A stretch of DNA of 64,000 nucleotides. Source: Bog-473 sp036268485. Lineage in GTDB: Bacteria > Actinomycetota > Acidimicrobiia > Acidimicrobiales > RAAP-2. The translations under genes were made by a program, and so were the position numbers. The DNA lies in assembly GCA_036268485.1 (NCBI GenBank), contig DATAUC010000054.1, forward strand, positions 6,347-70,346. The letters run 5' to 3'. Every line of letters starts with the position of its first letter. The first letter of the stretch is position 1. Under the pieces are notes generated by a model. It was not told the DNA's origin and did not search any database. It saw nothing but the letters and a program-made list of their open reading frames with translations. This document shows positions 50,033 to 57,707 of this stretch, in pieces.

Positions 50033-51852
50033 CACACCGGGGCCGCAGGCCCGGGTGGCTAAGGCGAAAGCGATGGGCGCTCAGCGGCGTGGCCCTGGCC
50101 ATCCTGGCCGCCGGGTGCACCTCGGCCAACACGGCAAGTGTCACCACCACCACCTACATCGGGGTTCGTGGGGGCTCCATCTCCTTCGGCATGGCCCAGA
50201 TACCCACGGGCTGCAATCCGCACACCACGACCGGTAATGCCCCGGCCACCCGCCTGATCCTGAACGCAGTGCTCCCGTCACCGTTTGTCATCAATGACAA
50301 TGGCAACCCGACGCCCAATCCGAATGTCATCGTGCAGTCCGAGCTGATCAGCACCAAGCCCGAGACCATCGTCTACACGCTGAATCCACATGCTGTGTGG
50401 TCCGACGGCGCGCCCATCACAGCCAAGGACTTCATGTACGCCTGGCAACAGCAGCGGGCCGACCCCACCAGTGATCCGACGACGGTGGCCAGCATCGCCG
50501 GCTACCGGGACATTAAGTCCGTCGTCGGGAGCGACAAGGGGCGGACGGTGACGGTGAAGTTCCACACCGTTTTCGCCGACTGGCAGATGCTGTTCTCGAA
50601 CCTGCTGCCGGCCCACATCATGAAAACCGTCGGGTGGAATCCGACCTGCATTTCGGTCAACCCGGCCATTGATCTCTCCGGCGGACCCTTCCGGATTTCC
50701 GAGGTCTCGGCTCAGGCCATCACGCTGAGCGTCAATTCGAAATGGTGGGGGCCACCGCCCAACGTGCGACGCATCGTCATCCACCTGGCTTCGAGCAGCG
50801 AGCAGCTGGCATCGTGGATGCGCACGGGCTACGTGCAGGTGGCGCTGCCCAGCACCATCACGCCGTCGTTCCTGAGTCAGGTGACCTCGTTGCCCAATGC
50901 GCAGAGCCAGGTCTCCCTGTCCAGCACGGTGCTGCAGCTGGAGATGGCCAATGGGATCACGACGCATCTGTCGCCGGACATGCGCTTCGCCATCTCGCTC
51001 TCCGTTGATCGCCAGGCGCTGGTGACCAAGCAGGTCAACTGGGCCCTGGGCAGCGTGCAGGTGGCGACCAGCCATCTCTACGCCCAAGGCCAATCGGGGT
51101 ATCACGGGACTTCCCTACCCAACCCCAATGCCATCACGTCCAATGCGCCAACGACATCAACATCCACATCGACGACGCTGATCGGGGTGGGGGGGAGCGT
51201 CAACTTCCCGGCCGTGCCCAGCCCGACCCAGGCCGCGGCGCTGATGACGGCGTCGGGCTACGTGCGGACCGACGGCTCACCGTGGCACACCGCGTTCGGT
51301 GTGCCGCTCACCCTCCATATCGCGGTGGACGAAGGCGACCCCTGGGCGGCGGCCATCGCACCGCTGATCAAGGCCCAGCTCAACGCCGCCGGCTTCGCCG
51401 TCTCGCTCTATCCCGTCGGCAGCGCGGCGACCGCCGGTGCCGTGCTCTCGAACGGATTTGCCGACATGGCCCTGCTGCCCCGGACCACCTCTCCCTTCCT
51501 GAGCCAGTCCTTGGCCTGGTACACGACGTCGCTGGGACCGCCGGGCCAGAACGGCTCACAGGATTGGACGAACTTCGACAACCCGATGTTCAACACACTG
51601 ATCACGACGGCTTCCCAGCAGCTCAACCCCAACACGGCCACCAAGGACTACCAGGCGGCTGACACCCAGCTCTGGGGCGACCTGGTCGGCCTACCCCTGT
51701 TCACCGAGCCGAGCACGCTGGTCTGGAGCCGCAAGGTGGCCAATATCACGCCGACCCCGACCAGCGACAGCCTCCTGTGGTACGCCCAGTACTGGGCGGT
51801 CCGGATGCCCGAGAACACGAGCAGCACCACGCCCAACCTGCCTGGACCCTGA
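50029..51852 (+). CDS. family 5 extracellular solute-binding lipoprotein (peptide type)
   Basis: A 607-aa lipoprotein: a basic N-terminus, hydrophobic stretch and lipobox LAAGC with Cys30 for lipidation. The body is of SBP family 5 (DppA/OppA): VYTLNPHAVWSDGAPITAKDFMYAWQQQ is the family signature, and DLSGGPFRISEVSAQAITLS plus the C-terminal YQAADTQLWGDLVGLPLF follow. It has no permease or ATPase neighbours and is translationally coupled to secG. It is a candidate partner for the importer operon at 3-7.6 kb, which lacks a binding protein. A Thr/Ser-rich insert (TTSTSTSTT) interrupts the middle. Confidence 0.88.
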   Translation: MTHRGRRPGWLRRKRWALSGVALAILAAGCTSANTASVTTTTYIGVRGGSISFGMAQIPTGCNPHTTTGNAPATRLILNAVLPSPFVINDNGNPTPNPNVIVQSELISTKPETIVYTLNPHAVWSDGAPITAKDFMYAWQQQRADPTSDPTTVASIAGYRDIKSVVGSDKGRTVTVKFHTVFADWQMLFSNLLPAHIMKTVGWNPTCISVNPAIDLSGGPFRISEVSAQAITLSVNSKWWGPPPNVRRIVIHLASSSEQLASWMRTGYVQVALPSTITPSFLSQVTSLPNAQSQVSLSSTVLQLEMANGITTHLSPDMRFAISLSVDRQALVTKQVNWALGSVQVATSHLYAQGQSGYHGTSLPNPNAITSNAPTTSTSTSTTLIGVGGSVNFPAVPSPTQAAALMTASGYVRTDGSPWHTAFGVPLTLHIAVDEGDPWAAAIAPLIKAQLNAAGFAVSLYPVGSAATAGAVLSNGFADMALLPRTTSPFLSQSLAWYTTSLGPPGQNGSQDWTNFDNPMFNTLITTASQQLNPNTATKDYQAADTQLWGDLVGLPLFTEPSTLVWSRKVANITPTPTSDSLLWYAQYWAVRMPENTSSTTPNLPGP

Positions 51853-51922
51853 TTTCCGGGCGGTTGGGGGCTCAAGACCCACGCGCTACGATCTTCCCCT
51901 GCTCTCCGGAGCAGCAAAGCCA

Positions 51923-52006
51923 GTCGAAGTGGCGGAATAGGCAGACGCGCCAGCTTGAGGGGCTGGTGCCCGCAAGGGCGTGGGGGTTCAAGTCCCCCCT
52001 TCGACA
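51923..52006 (+). tRNA. tRNA-Leu (anticodon GAG)
   Basis: Class II tRNA. Acceptor arms GTCGAAG and CTTCGAC pair fully. The anticodon stem CCAGC/GCTGG encloses loop TTGAGGG with anticodon GAG. The long variable arm GCCCGCAAGGGC and T-arm GGGGG-TTCAAGT-CCCCC are intact. The discriminator A is followed by CGC, so CCA is not encoded. The 3' 14 bases recur at 55809, where ACCA does follow. A short hairpin (CTGCTC/GAGCAG, 51899-51914) lies just upstream. Confidence 0.93.
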
Positions 52007-52007
52007 C
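51994..52007 (+). repeat. left attachment-like direct repeat (3' end of tRNA-Leu)
   Basis: CCCCCCTTCGACAC spans the T-arm 3' strand and acceptor 3' strand of the tRNA and is repeated exactly at 55809-55822. The pair bounds a 3.8-kb segment carrying a recombinase relic. Confidence 0.7.
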
Positions 52008-52085
52008 GCACTGCTCTACACGCGCCCTCTGGGCGTAGTTCCAGCGTGACGCGTCGCGTGATCGCATCCCACGAGAGGGTGACCC

Positions 52086-53641
52086 CTAGGGCGGGGCGGC
52101 ATAGATCTCCCCCTTGCGCTCGGCGCTCGCGTCGTGGAGGGTCTGAGCCATTGGGGCGAGAAGTTCGACGACCTGGCGCAGCTGGGCGACAGTGAGCGGA
52201 TCGGACTTCGCACCTTCGGCAAGGTCAGCCTCGGCACTCAGGCGCTCGCCCTGAACCTCTGCCATCCAACCGGCCACGATCGCCGGGTCCGCCCCGCTGT
52301 CGAGAGCCTCCCGGTACTTGCCGAGCCGGGATTCGCAATCGGCCAGCTTCCGGCGAGCGGCTTCCGTACGGTTCTCGGCAGCTTCGTCCACGCCCCTAGC
52401 CGCGGCCGCGGCATCGTCAATCCTCCCAGGGTTGAAGTGTTCAGCCAGCACCGAGTCAAGCGTTGGCACTATGGCCGCCTCCCGAATGTAGATCGTCTTG
52501 GGATGGTCGATGTCGCTCGACAGGGCGTAGTGATTCGCCTATTGGCAGCGGTAGTGGGCCGCCTCGTGATTCCACGACCCCTCCATGCGCCTCCCGCACA
52601 GTTCGCAGCGAACCAAGCCGCTCAGCACGTAGCGACGCCTTCCGGTGGGGGACTTGCGCGTCGTCGGCCTGTGGGCGTGGGATGCCATCTGGGCCTGCAC
52701 GGCTGCGAAGTCTTCGGGACTGACCAGAGGGTCGTGCATGATTTCCTCTGACCAGATCCATTCGGTCACGGGGTTCCATCGCAACTTCGTTTCGTGGCCC
52801 GCTGCAACGTCCTCCACGTCACAGAGAACTTCGTCCCGCCGTTGCCGATTCCAGACCATGCGCCCCGTGTACTTCGGGTTCAGGAGGATGGCCCGCACCG
52901 CGCTCTTGGCCCACCCCCGCTGGTCCCGATGTCGGTTCCGGGCGGGGTCGTGGGCGGAAGGGAGGGGACGCCAGCGGCAGCCAGCCCTTCGGCGACCGCA
53001 TGGATGCCCCGGCCGGTCAGATATTCAGCGAAGATCCGCTCCACGACCGGAGCAGCCACCGGGTCCGGGACCAGTCGGTGCAGGCGCTTGCCGTCCGCCG
53101 CCTTGGAGGGGTTGGGGTGGCGACCCGCATCGCCCAGCAGATACCCGTAAGGCGGCCTCCCGCCCAGGAAGCGGCCCTCATGTTGGGCCTGCGCTGCCAT
53201 TGCGGAGCGCACGCGGATCTTGATCCGATTCCGTTCGCCCTTGCTCATGCCACCGTAGAGAGCCATGACGAGTTCATGAGCGTCAGAGCCGGGGTCTACC
53301 CGCCCGCCGATTTCCGGAACCCACAGTTCGACTCCGTAGTGCGTGAAGACCGGGAAGGTGACGCCGAACTGCCCACCCGAAAACGCACGGGCAGGCTCCC
53401 CGATGACGACTGCGTCAAAGCCACGGTCGGGCCGCTTCAACGCGTCCAGGAGGGCGAGAGATTCCGGGCGCCGTTTCCAGGGGAGCGACCGTGACTGCCC
53501 CACGTCGAAGAACTGCGCCACGATCTCCCCGCCGTGAGGTTCGATCAGCGCCGTTGACCGTGAGAGTTGCCACTGGCGGGACGAGGTCGGGTCCTGCTGG
53601 TCCTCGGTCGAGACACGGCCGTAGAACGCGAATCGCTTCAT
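52086..53641 (-). pseudogene. large serine recombinase, broken by a frameshift and an in-frame stop
   Basis: The N-terminal resolvase domain is intact from ATG 53641: FYGRVSTEDQQDP holds the catalytic Ser, and GGMSKGERNRIKIRVR is the end of the catalytic domain. About 52925 the frame breaks (one base missing). The second frame resumes with WAKSAVRAILLNPKYTG, the recombinase-domain signature, and a zinc ribbon LSGLVRCELCGRRMEG...YRCQ. A TAG at 52539-52541 then stops it. The same frame continues past the TAG into a coiled-coil C-terminal tail (52086-52538). The original protein would have been about 518 aa. It was presumably the integrase of the tRNA-Leu island and is now inactive. Confidence 0.8.
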
Positions 53642-53796
53642 GGCTTCCCCTTTTCTTCGGCAGCGGCCAGAAGTAATGCCGGGTTGTCTTCAAGTAGCTG
53701 CGCCATCTGAGAGTTGGAGTCGGCAGCCAGCTGGTTCTCGTGCGCTAGTGCCCTCAGGCGATCGATCATCGTCTTTCCAACCGTGCGCATCGCCAT
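53638..53796 (-). CDS. small ORF coupled to the recombinase
   Basis: A 52-aa ORF (MAMRTVGKTMIDRLRALA...), Leu/Ala/Glu-rich and probably helical. Its TGA overlaps the recombinase ATG (ATGA), a spacing that suggests real coupling. The frame is open about 45 nt further upstream without ATG or GTG. Function unknown; excisionase-like or recombinase-directionality roles are speculation. Confidence 0.45.
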   Translation of the reverse strand: MAMRTVGKTMIDRLRALAHENQLAADSNSQMAQLLEDNPALLLAAAEEKGKP

Positions 53797-53848
53797 CTTC
53801 CATGCAGCCGCAGATGCGCGATCAGCGACCTTGATGAGGAGTGCCTCG

Positions 53849-54313
53849 TCATGTCACGCACTCATCAAGTTTCGACCGGAGCCAATCCATTGAGAGTGAT
53901 CCAAGGGTGGCCTCGTTGGATGTGCCGTCCCACGCGAACCGCCAGGGCGAAACGTCGGTCAGAGTGGCAAGTTCTTTCCCGCTTCGGATCTTCTCTGGCT
54001 CACCGATCACGAATGTCGCGCGGGTTTCGTCCCAATGCTCGTGCACGTTCCGAAGAAGCGTGACCAACGGGTTGGTGGCGTCAGAGAAGGTCCCGAGTGG
54101 ACCAACTGCCGTGAAGGCATGCGCTGCCGAGTTTAAGAGTTCTGCCGCAGCGACCACGAGAGATCCGATTGCCGCTGGCTCCCCCCCTTGTTCGACTTCC
54201 GCAACAGCAAACAATGCGCCGATGTATTGCGCCTGACGGCGAAGTGCCGCATCCAGCCAAGTACGGGCATCTTGTAGCCGCTGCATATGTTCCAAGTCCA
54301 CGATTGGCGACAC
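53849..54313 (-). CDS. hypothetical island protein
   Basis: A 154-aa soluble protein of unrecognised family. The first half is predicted helical and Ala-rich (LDAALRRQAQYIGALFAVAE), the second half mixed with conserved-looking WDETRATFVIGEP and WRFAWDGTS. No signal peptide or catalytic motif. GTG start. It lies directly upstream of the small ORF and recombinase on the same strand and probably shares their transcript. It could be a cargo or regulatory gene of the integrated element. Confidence 0.55.
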   Translation of the reverse strand: MSPIVDLEHMQRLQDARTWLDAALRRQAQYIGALFAVAEVEQGGEPAAIGSLVVAAAELLNSAAHAFTAVGPLGTFSDATNPLVTLLRNVHEHWDETRATFVIGEPEKIRSGKELATLTDVSPWRFAWDGTSNEATLGSLSMDWLRSKLDECVT

Positions 54314-54377
54314 TACCGCTGCACTTCAATGGCGGCTTTGGCCCGGCCTCCTGGTTGTTGCACAGATATGGTTGTGC

Positions 54378-54653
54378 ATGGGCGCATGTCGGACAAAGTT
54401 GTCCGAGTACGTCAACCTGCATCCCGCCCGTGTCATCGTTCCGGTTGGCCTTGTCGTGGGAGCGATCGTCGGACTGGTCGTATTCGTTGCACAAGGTGCG
54501 CCGTACTTGGTCTGGGACGGTGTCATTGACATTGTGCTCATTGGTGCCGTCAGCTGTGGAGTGGTCGTCATGGTCGTATTGGCCATCATCATGTCGCTTC
54601 TCGATGGCATCTCGGAAAGTGTCGCCAAGGGCCGTAAGGGTCGGGCCGAATAG
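54378..54653 (+). CDS. small two-helix membrane protein in the island
   Basis: A 91-aa protein with two hydrophobic segments (VIVPVGLVVGAIVGLVVFVA and IDIVLIGAVSCGVVVMVVLA) joined by a short loop and a basic C-terminus. The ATG at 54378 is chosen over a TTG 6 nt earlier. Family not recognised; the layout is holin-like, but there is no other phage lysis gene. It is divergent from the hypothetical 154-aa gene. Confidence 0.5.
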   Translation: MGACRTKLSEYVNLHPARVIVPVGLVVGAIVGLVVFVAQGAPYLVWDGVIDIVLIGAVSCGVVVMVVLAIIMSLLDGISESVAKGRKGRAE

Positions 54654-54692
54654 GGGCTTCTTCAGCGGACCATCCGACATACGCTGAGTCCC

Positions 54693-54842
54693 ATGACGAT
54701 TGAGGGCAGCACCATCAGATGCGATGCCTGCGGGCCGCTTGGGTGAAACCGCAAACACATCGACGGCAAATGTCGAACAGTCGCGCGGCATGTGGGTTGG
54801 AAGTCAGTTGGCGACAGCGACTACTGCCCAGACTGCGCCTAG
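54693..54842 (+). pseudogene. remnant of a small zinc-ribbon protein with an in-frame stop
   Basis: From ATG 54693 the frame reads MTIEGSTIRCDACG, meets TGA at 54744-54746, and continues in the same frame to SDYCPDC before TAG at 54842. Two Cys-x2-Cys pairs about 33 residues apart, in a protein of about 49 codons, form a zinc-ribbon layout common among small actinophage and island proteins. Confidence 0.45.
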
Positions 54843-55066
54843 CTGACCCCGAACGCCAGGCGCCGCGCACCCACCAGATCGTCGGCATGGCACTGGCACG
54901 ACCAGACCGGCACCCAGCCGGTCCTGAACTTGTGACGGCCTCGCCACGGCACCGGGTGCGGATAGTGTGAGCCATGGCCCATGGCATTCACGTAGACCAT
55001 CCGCCAGCAGCGCCCCGGCTCGGCCATGAAGCCAGGGGAGGGGTCACCAGGCTGGGGCATCGGCAT
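54839..55066 (-). CDS. small Cys/His/Trp-rich hypothetical protein in the island
   Basis: A 75-aa ORF from ATG 55066 (TTG 55084 also possible). The C-terminal half is notably structured: GRCWRMVYVNAMGHGSHYPH, PVPWRGRHKFRTGWVPVWSC and HADDLVGARRLAF. Its composition (Trp, His, Cys) is unlike random shadow translation, and it converges with the zinc-ribbon remnant, overlapping by 4 bp. No family recognised. Confidence 0.4.
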   Translation of the reverse strand: MPMPQPGDPSPGFMAEPGRCWRMVYVNAMGHGSHYPHPVPWRGRHKFRTGWVPVWSCQCHADDLVGARRLAFGVS

Positions 55067-55179
55067 GAGCGAGACGGTAGTCAAAGGCCCTATCCTCGAC
55101 AGATGGCGAATGAGGGATTGCGTGACGACCTGTACTCACTGGCGGTGGCTGAGGCCGCCAACGCCATTTAGGGAGCAAC

Positions 55180-55493
55180 ATGAACGCCTTAATCACCATC
55201 CTCGTCATCGTGGTGTTCACTTGCCTCCTTGTCCTTGTCGCCATAAGTGGTTTGTTTTCCATGATGTATTACGGAATGAAGATCGGCCTGACCGGCAAGG
55301 GTCCGAAGCCCAATAGCCGATTTGTCCAACGCAACAAACACAAGGTCCTTCGTAGACCCGGCCAAGTGAGGGCAATGGCTGCCAGCTCTGCGAGATGGGC
55401 TACGGCCACTCACGAAACGAATATCTGTGGCAGCGGTGGCGGATGGCCCATACCTGCCCCGAGGGGAGAATGAAGCCCCCAAGGCGCACCTAA
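55180..55493 (+). pseudogene. small membrane-anchored zinc-binding protein, frameshifted
   Basis: From ATG 55180, with a perfect AGGGAG ribosome site, a membrane helix (MNALITILVIVVFTCLLVLV) leads into a basic stretch. Around 55345-55356 the meaningful frame shifts by one base. The shifted frame gives GCQLCEMGYGHSRNEYLW and WRMAHTCPEG, with a Cys/His set, ending at TAA 55491-55493. That TAA overlaps the next ATG (TAATG), which supports the shifted frame as the ancestral one. The unshifted frame (97 aa) ends in low-quality sequence. Function unknown. Confidence 0.5.
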
Positions 55494-55750
55494 TGGGTTG
55501 GAATCTTTTGTGGGTGATTCCCCTCGGCATCTACATCCTGTGGTATTGGGCCGCCGGACCCGGCAGGGGAATGAAGACCGTAACAAAGCGATCACCACGG
55601 GGCAGTTTCAATCGCACGTTCGGGAGCGGCGGGACGAGCAAGATGGTGCCCAAGCCGGGTTGGTGGCAAGCATCTGACGGCAAGTGGTATCCACCGCACC
55701 AGAACCCGAAGCGCCGACGACTTCCCCCACCACCTGGAAAGGGAAGGTAG
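55493..55750 (+). CDS. small membrane protein with PGWWQASDGKWYPP motif
   Basis: An 85-aa protein: an N-terminal hydrophobic helix (MGWNLLWVIPLGIYILWYW), a basic linker, and a C-terminal PGWWQASDGKWYPP motif. That motif belongs to the short Trp-rich domain (DUF2510-like) common in actinobacterial membrane proteins. The TAATG overlap with the preceding frame fixes the start. Last gene before the right repeat of the island. Confidence 0.65.
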   Translation: MGWNLLWVIPLGIYILWYWAAGPGRGMKTVTKRSPRGSFNRTFGSGGTSKMVPKPGWWQASDGKWYPPHQNPKRRRLPPPPGKGR

Positions 55751-55808
55751 CCCGACCGATCAGGCCACCCATCCCATTCGCCAGATCGGTGTAGTGAGGG
55801 TTGTAAAC

Positions 55809-55822
55809 CCCCCCTTCGACAC
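55809..55822 (+). repeat. right attachment-like direct repeat (partial tRNA-Leu 3' end)
   Basis: CCCCCCTTCGACAC identical to the tRNA-Leu 3' end. Here the last bases continue as ACCA directly after CTTCGAC, so this copy encodes discriminator plus CCA, whereas the copy attached to the tRNA does not. Confidence 0.7.
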
Positions 55823-55944
55823 CACAGGTCAGAGAGGGTTTCTAGCCCAATCTGGCTGCCCCAGATGAGACGCCAAAATGCCGGACGTGCAATCTACGTG
55901 CAATAGCGGATTCGGGAAGGGCTCGAAAACTGCAGTCGGTAGGA

Positions 55945-56211
55945 ATGACTCCAATCGAGTGGGCGCGGGCCGAAGCCAAAAGATTGAGAGAACTCACCCA
56001 GACGACGCTCGGGCGAAGAGCAAGCTCTCTGACCGTTGGTGCGAGGCAGTTTCTGGCGGATCGCGGCGAGGGCACCACCTTCGAGAAGGAAGCCGCCAAA
56101 GTTCACGTCGGGGGCTTCAACGGCGACAAGGTAGGCCGTCCCCGTCCGGAATTAGCTCGGGTCCCTCAAGGCTTCCCTGCGGGCGGCCGCGCCGGTCTTG
56201 ACCGACCCTAA
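55945..56211 (+). CDS. hypothetical protein, doubtful
   Basis: An 88-aa ORF just beyond the island's right repeat. The first 60 residues look protein-like (MTPIEWARAEAKRLRELTQT, then SLTVGARQFLADRG), with a charged amphipathic helix. The rest is Pro/Gly/Arg-rich and may be out of frame. GGTAGGA precedes the ATG. No family recognised. It may be a fragment of a decayed gene. Confidence 0.3.
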   Translation: MTPIEWARAEAKRLRELTQTTLGRRASSLTVGARQFLADRGEGTTFEKEAAKVHVGGFNGDKVGRPRPELARVPQGFPAGGRAGLDRP

Positions 56212-56268
56212 GGTGCGCTTTCCGAAGCATGTGATCGGAAATGAACACGCGAGTGGCAGAATGGGGGA

Positions 56269-56457
56269 GTGACAAAGACCACGACGGAGCGGGAGTTGTC
56301 GACGACTCCAATCGATGAGGGTGATGCCGAGGCTGTCTTGGTAGCCCGCATTGCTTCCGATCGTCGCGCCGGTCGTGGCACCACTCAAGATGCAGCCACA
56401 CTCTTGCGGCTCGCTGGCGAAAACAATCGAGCGGCGCTCGATCGACTCGCTCAGTAG
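56269..56457 (+). CDS. putative antitoxin of a Doc-type toxin-antitoxin pair
   Basis: A 62-aa protein with an acidic, disordered-looking N-terminus and a helical C-terminus ending DAATLLRLAGENNRAALDR. It lies 9 bp upstream of a Doc-family toxin relic, the normal place for the antitoxin. A related C-terminus (DAKALLKLAAKANRAALDR) occurs at 61.6 kb. GTG start preceded by a G-rich run. The assignment rests on position and size; I recognise no DNA-binding domain. Confidence 0.5.
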   Translation: MTKTTTERELSTTPIDEGDAEAVLVARIASDRRAGRGTTQDAATLLRLAGENNRAALDRLAQ

Positions 56458-56466
56458 CAAGCTTCG

Positions 56467-56914
56467 GTGGTTCCCTCGGAGGATTGGGATGTCGTCTACC
56501 TCACGCTGGATGACTTCCATCAGGCAGCGGCAGAGGCATTGGGGTCGGATCTCACGACAGTTCGGGCAATCAGCAATGAAACCTTGGCCGGATCCGCCCT
56601 GGCCGCTCCGAGCGCAAGTTTTGGCGACTTCGAGCAGTATCCAGATTTCGCGACCAAGACCGCGTTCTCCTCCAAGCCGTAGCAAGCAACCGTCCGTTGC
56701 CCGACGGGAACAAGAGGACGGCCTGCTTTGTGCCATCCTGTTTGCGGCCTTGAATGGCTACGGCTGGGAACCACCAGAGGCTGACGATTCCGACGGGACA
56801 GAGACGGCTGAAGTCGTGGAGGCCGTATCGACACGATCGATACCTCTGGGCGCTCTCGCTGCGCGGATCGAGTTGCGCCTTGCTGAAATGCCACCACCAG
56901 CGGAAGAGGGTTAG
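56467..56914 (+). pseudogene. Doc/Fic-family toxin, twice frameshifted
   Basis: Three frame segments rebuild a Doc-like protein. Segment 1, from GTG 56467: VVYLTLDDFHQAAAEALG, SNETLAGSALAAPSASFG and QYPDFATKTA. Segment 2, after a shift near 56663: VLLQAVASNRPLPDGNKRTA. Segment 3, after a shift near 56731: ILFAALNGYGWEPPEADDSD to the TAG at 56912. Both shifts equal one missing base. The Fic motif of Doc proteins normally has a histidine before the P-L/F-x-D-G-N-K-R; here it reads NRPLPDGNKR, so that histidine is arginine. Doc proteins phosphorylate EF-Tu; this copy is almost certainly inactive. Confidence 0.72.
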
Positions 56915-57008
56915 AGCTGCTTACTTGAGCAAGCAAGAGGTGTTCACGTCTCCATATTTCGTGACACCAGGCCGGCGTTCGGGGATAGTCAAGTCCCCGG
57001 TTACCCCG

Positions 57009-57014
57009 TAGCCT
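57009..57014 (+). promoter_or_regulatory. -10 box (TAGCCT) for leaderless 185-aa gene
   Basis: TAGCCT is followed by 6 nt (TGACCT) and the GTG start; no ribosome site or consensus -35. Confidence 0.4.
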
Positions 57015-57020
57015 TGACCT

Positions 57021-57578
57021 GTGGACGACAAGGACATCGTCTTTCCGTCTCCGGAGCTAGTTGTACTGCGCACCTGGGGAGTGAGTCGTCTTTCATTTTT
57101 TGGATCCATAGTCCCGATCTATTTTTACGTGGTCGGCACTGTGCTGATCGTCCTCGGCGCCTATTTCCTAATTTCGGACTGGCGCAATAGCCAGAGACTG
57201 GGATTCGCCTGGATGATCTTCGTGGGCTGTGTTGGCATCGGGCTCGGCACCTTCTTCTTGAACTACGTCGTAAGGAGAATCGAAATGTTGAGTGGTGGTA
57301 TGTACCGATTTGTATCTCGACGACGTTCTCTCGTTCTCGACCCAAAAAACATCGAGTCGCTGAAGGGACTTGGCTACTTCATGGATTTTTGGGGCATGTA
57401 TCCCTTCCGAATGAAGGCAGGCGCAGGAAGCATTTTCATTGACCGTCACATGCGGGACGGTAAAGATTTGGAATACGAGCTGCGCAGAGCAAATCCTCGA
57501 ATGATCGTCACCAGAGCATGGGGTCGAGACGAAGCAGATACCGCTCCATGGCGTGATGACGAAGTCTGGGAGCCCTAA
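57021..57578 (+). CDS. hypothetical membrane protein
   Basis: A 185-aa protein with two hydrophobic helices (IVPIYFYVVGTVLIVLGAYF and FAWMIFVGCVGIGLGTFFLN) at about residues 32-80, followed by a cytoplasmic or extracytoplasmic domain of about 100 aa that is basic then acidic. No known family. Lower GC and codon use resemble the rest of the accessory region. The start is supported by the -10 box exactly 6 nt upstream. Confidence 0.6.
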   Translation: MDDKDIVFPSPELVVLRTWGVSRLSFFGSIVPIYFYVVGTVLIVLGAYFLISDWRNSQRLGFAWMIFVGCVGIGLGTFFLNYVVRRIEMLSGGMYRFVSRRRSLVLDPKNIESLKGLGYFMDFWGMYPFRMKAGAGSIFIDRHMRDGKDLEYELRRANPRMIVTRAWGRDEADTAPWRDDEVWEP

Positions 57579-57707
57579 CGACTGCCAGTTGCTGGACTGT
57601 CCCAAAAGTGATGCCATGAAGGAGCAGGGCCTCCGCTCCCCGTGACGCTTTCAGTCTTTCGATCAAGACTGGGCCTGTCACAGCAACACCACGAGAGGGG
57701 AGGCCCT

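Noticed and set aside
51899..51914. Hairpin CTGCTC/GAGCAG as a terminator before tRNA-Leu
   Set aside because: Only 6 bp with a 4-nt loop, no T-run, and it is too close to the tRNA 5' end to distinguish from chance.
49760..52090. ssrA/smpB expected after secG
   Set aside because: No tmRNA-like tRNA domain or SmpB sequence was found; the space is taken by the lipoprotein gene, tRNA-Leu and the island.
54719..54970. 83-codon plus-strand frame in the island
   Set aside because: Arg/Pro-rich, out of frame with the zinc-ribbon remnant and opposite a more plausible Cys/His-rich protein.
55103..55171. 22-aa peptide MANEGLRDDLYSLAVAEAAN... before the 55180 gene
   Set aside because: It has a plausible start and composition but is too short to support without homologues; it may be a leader peptide or chance.
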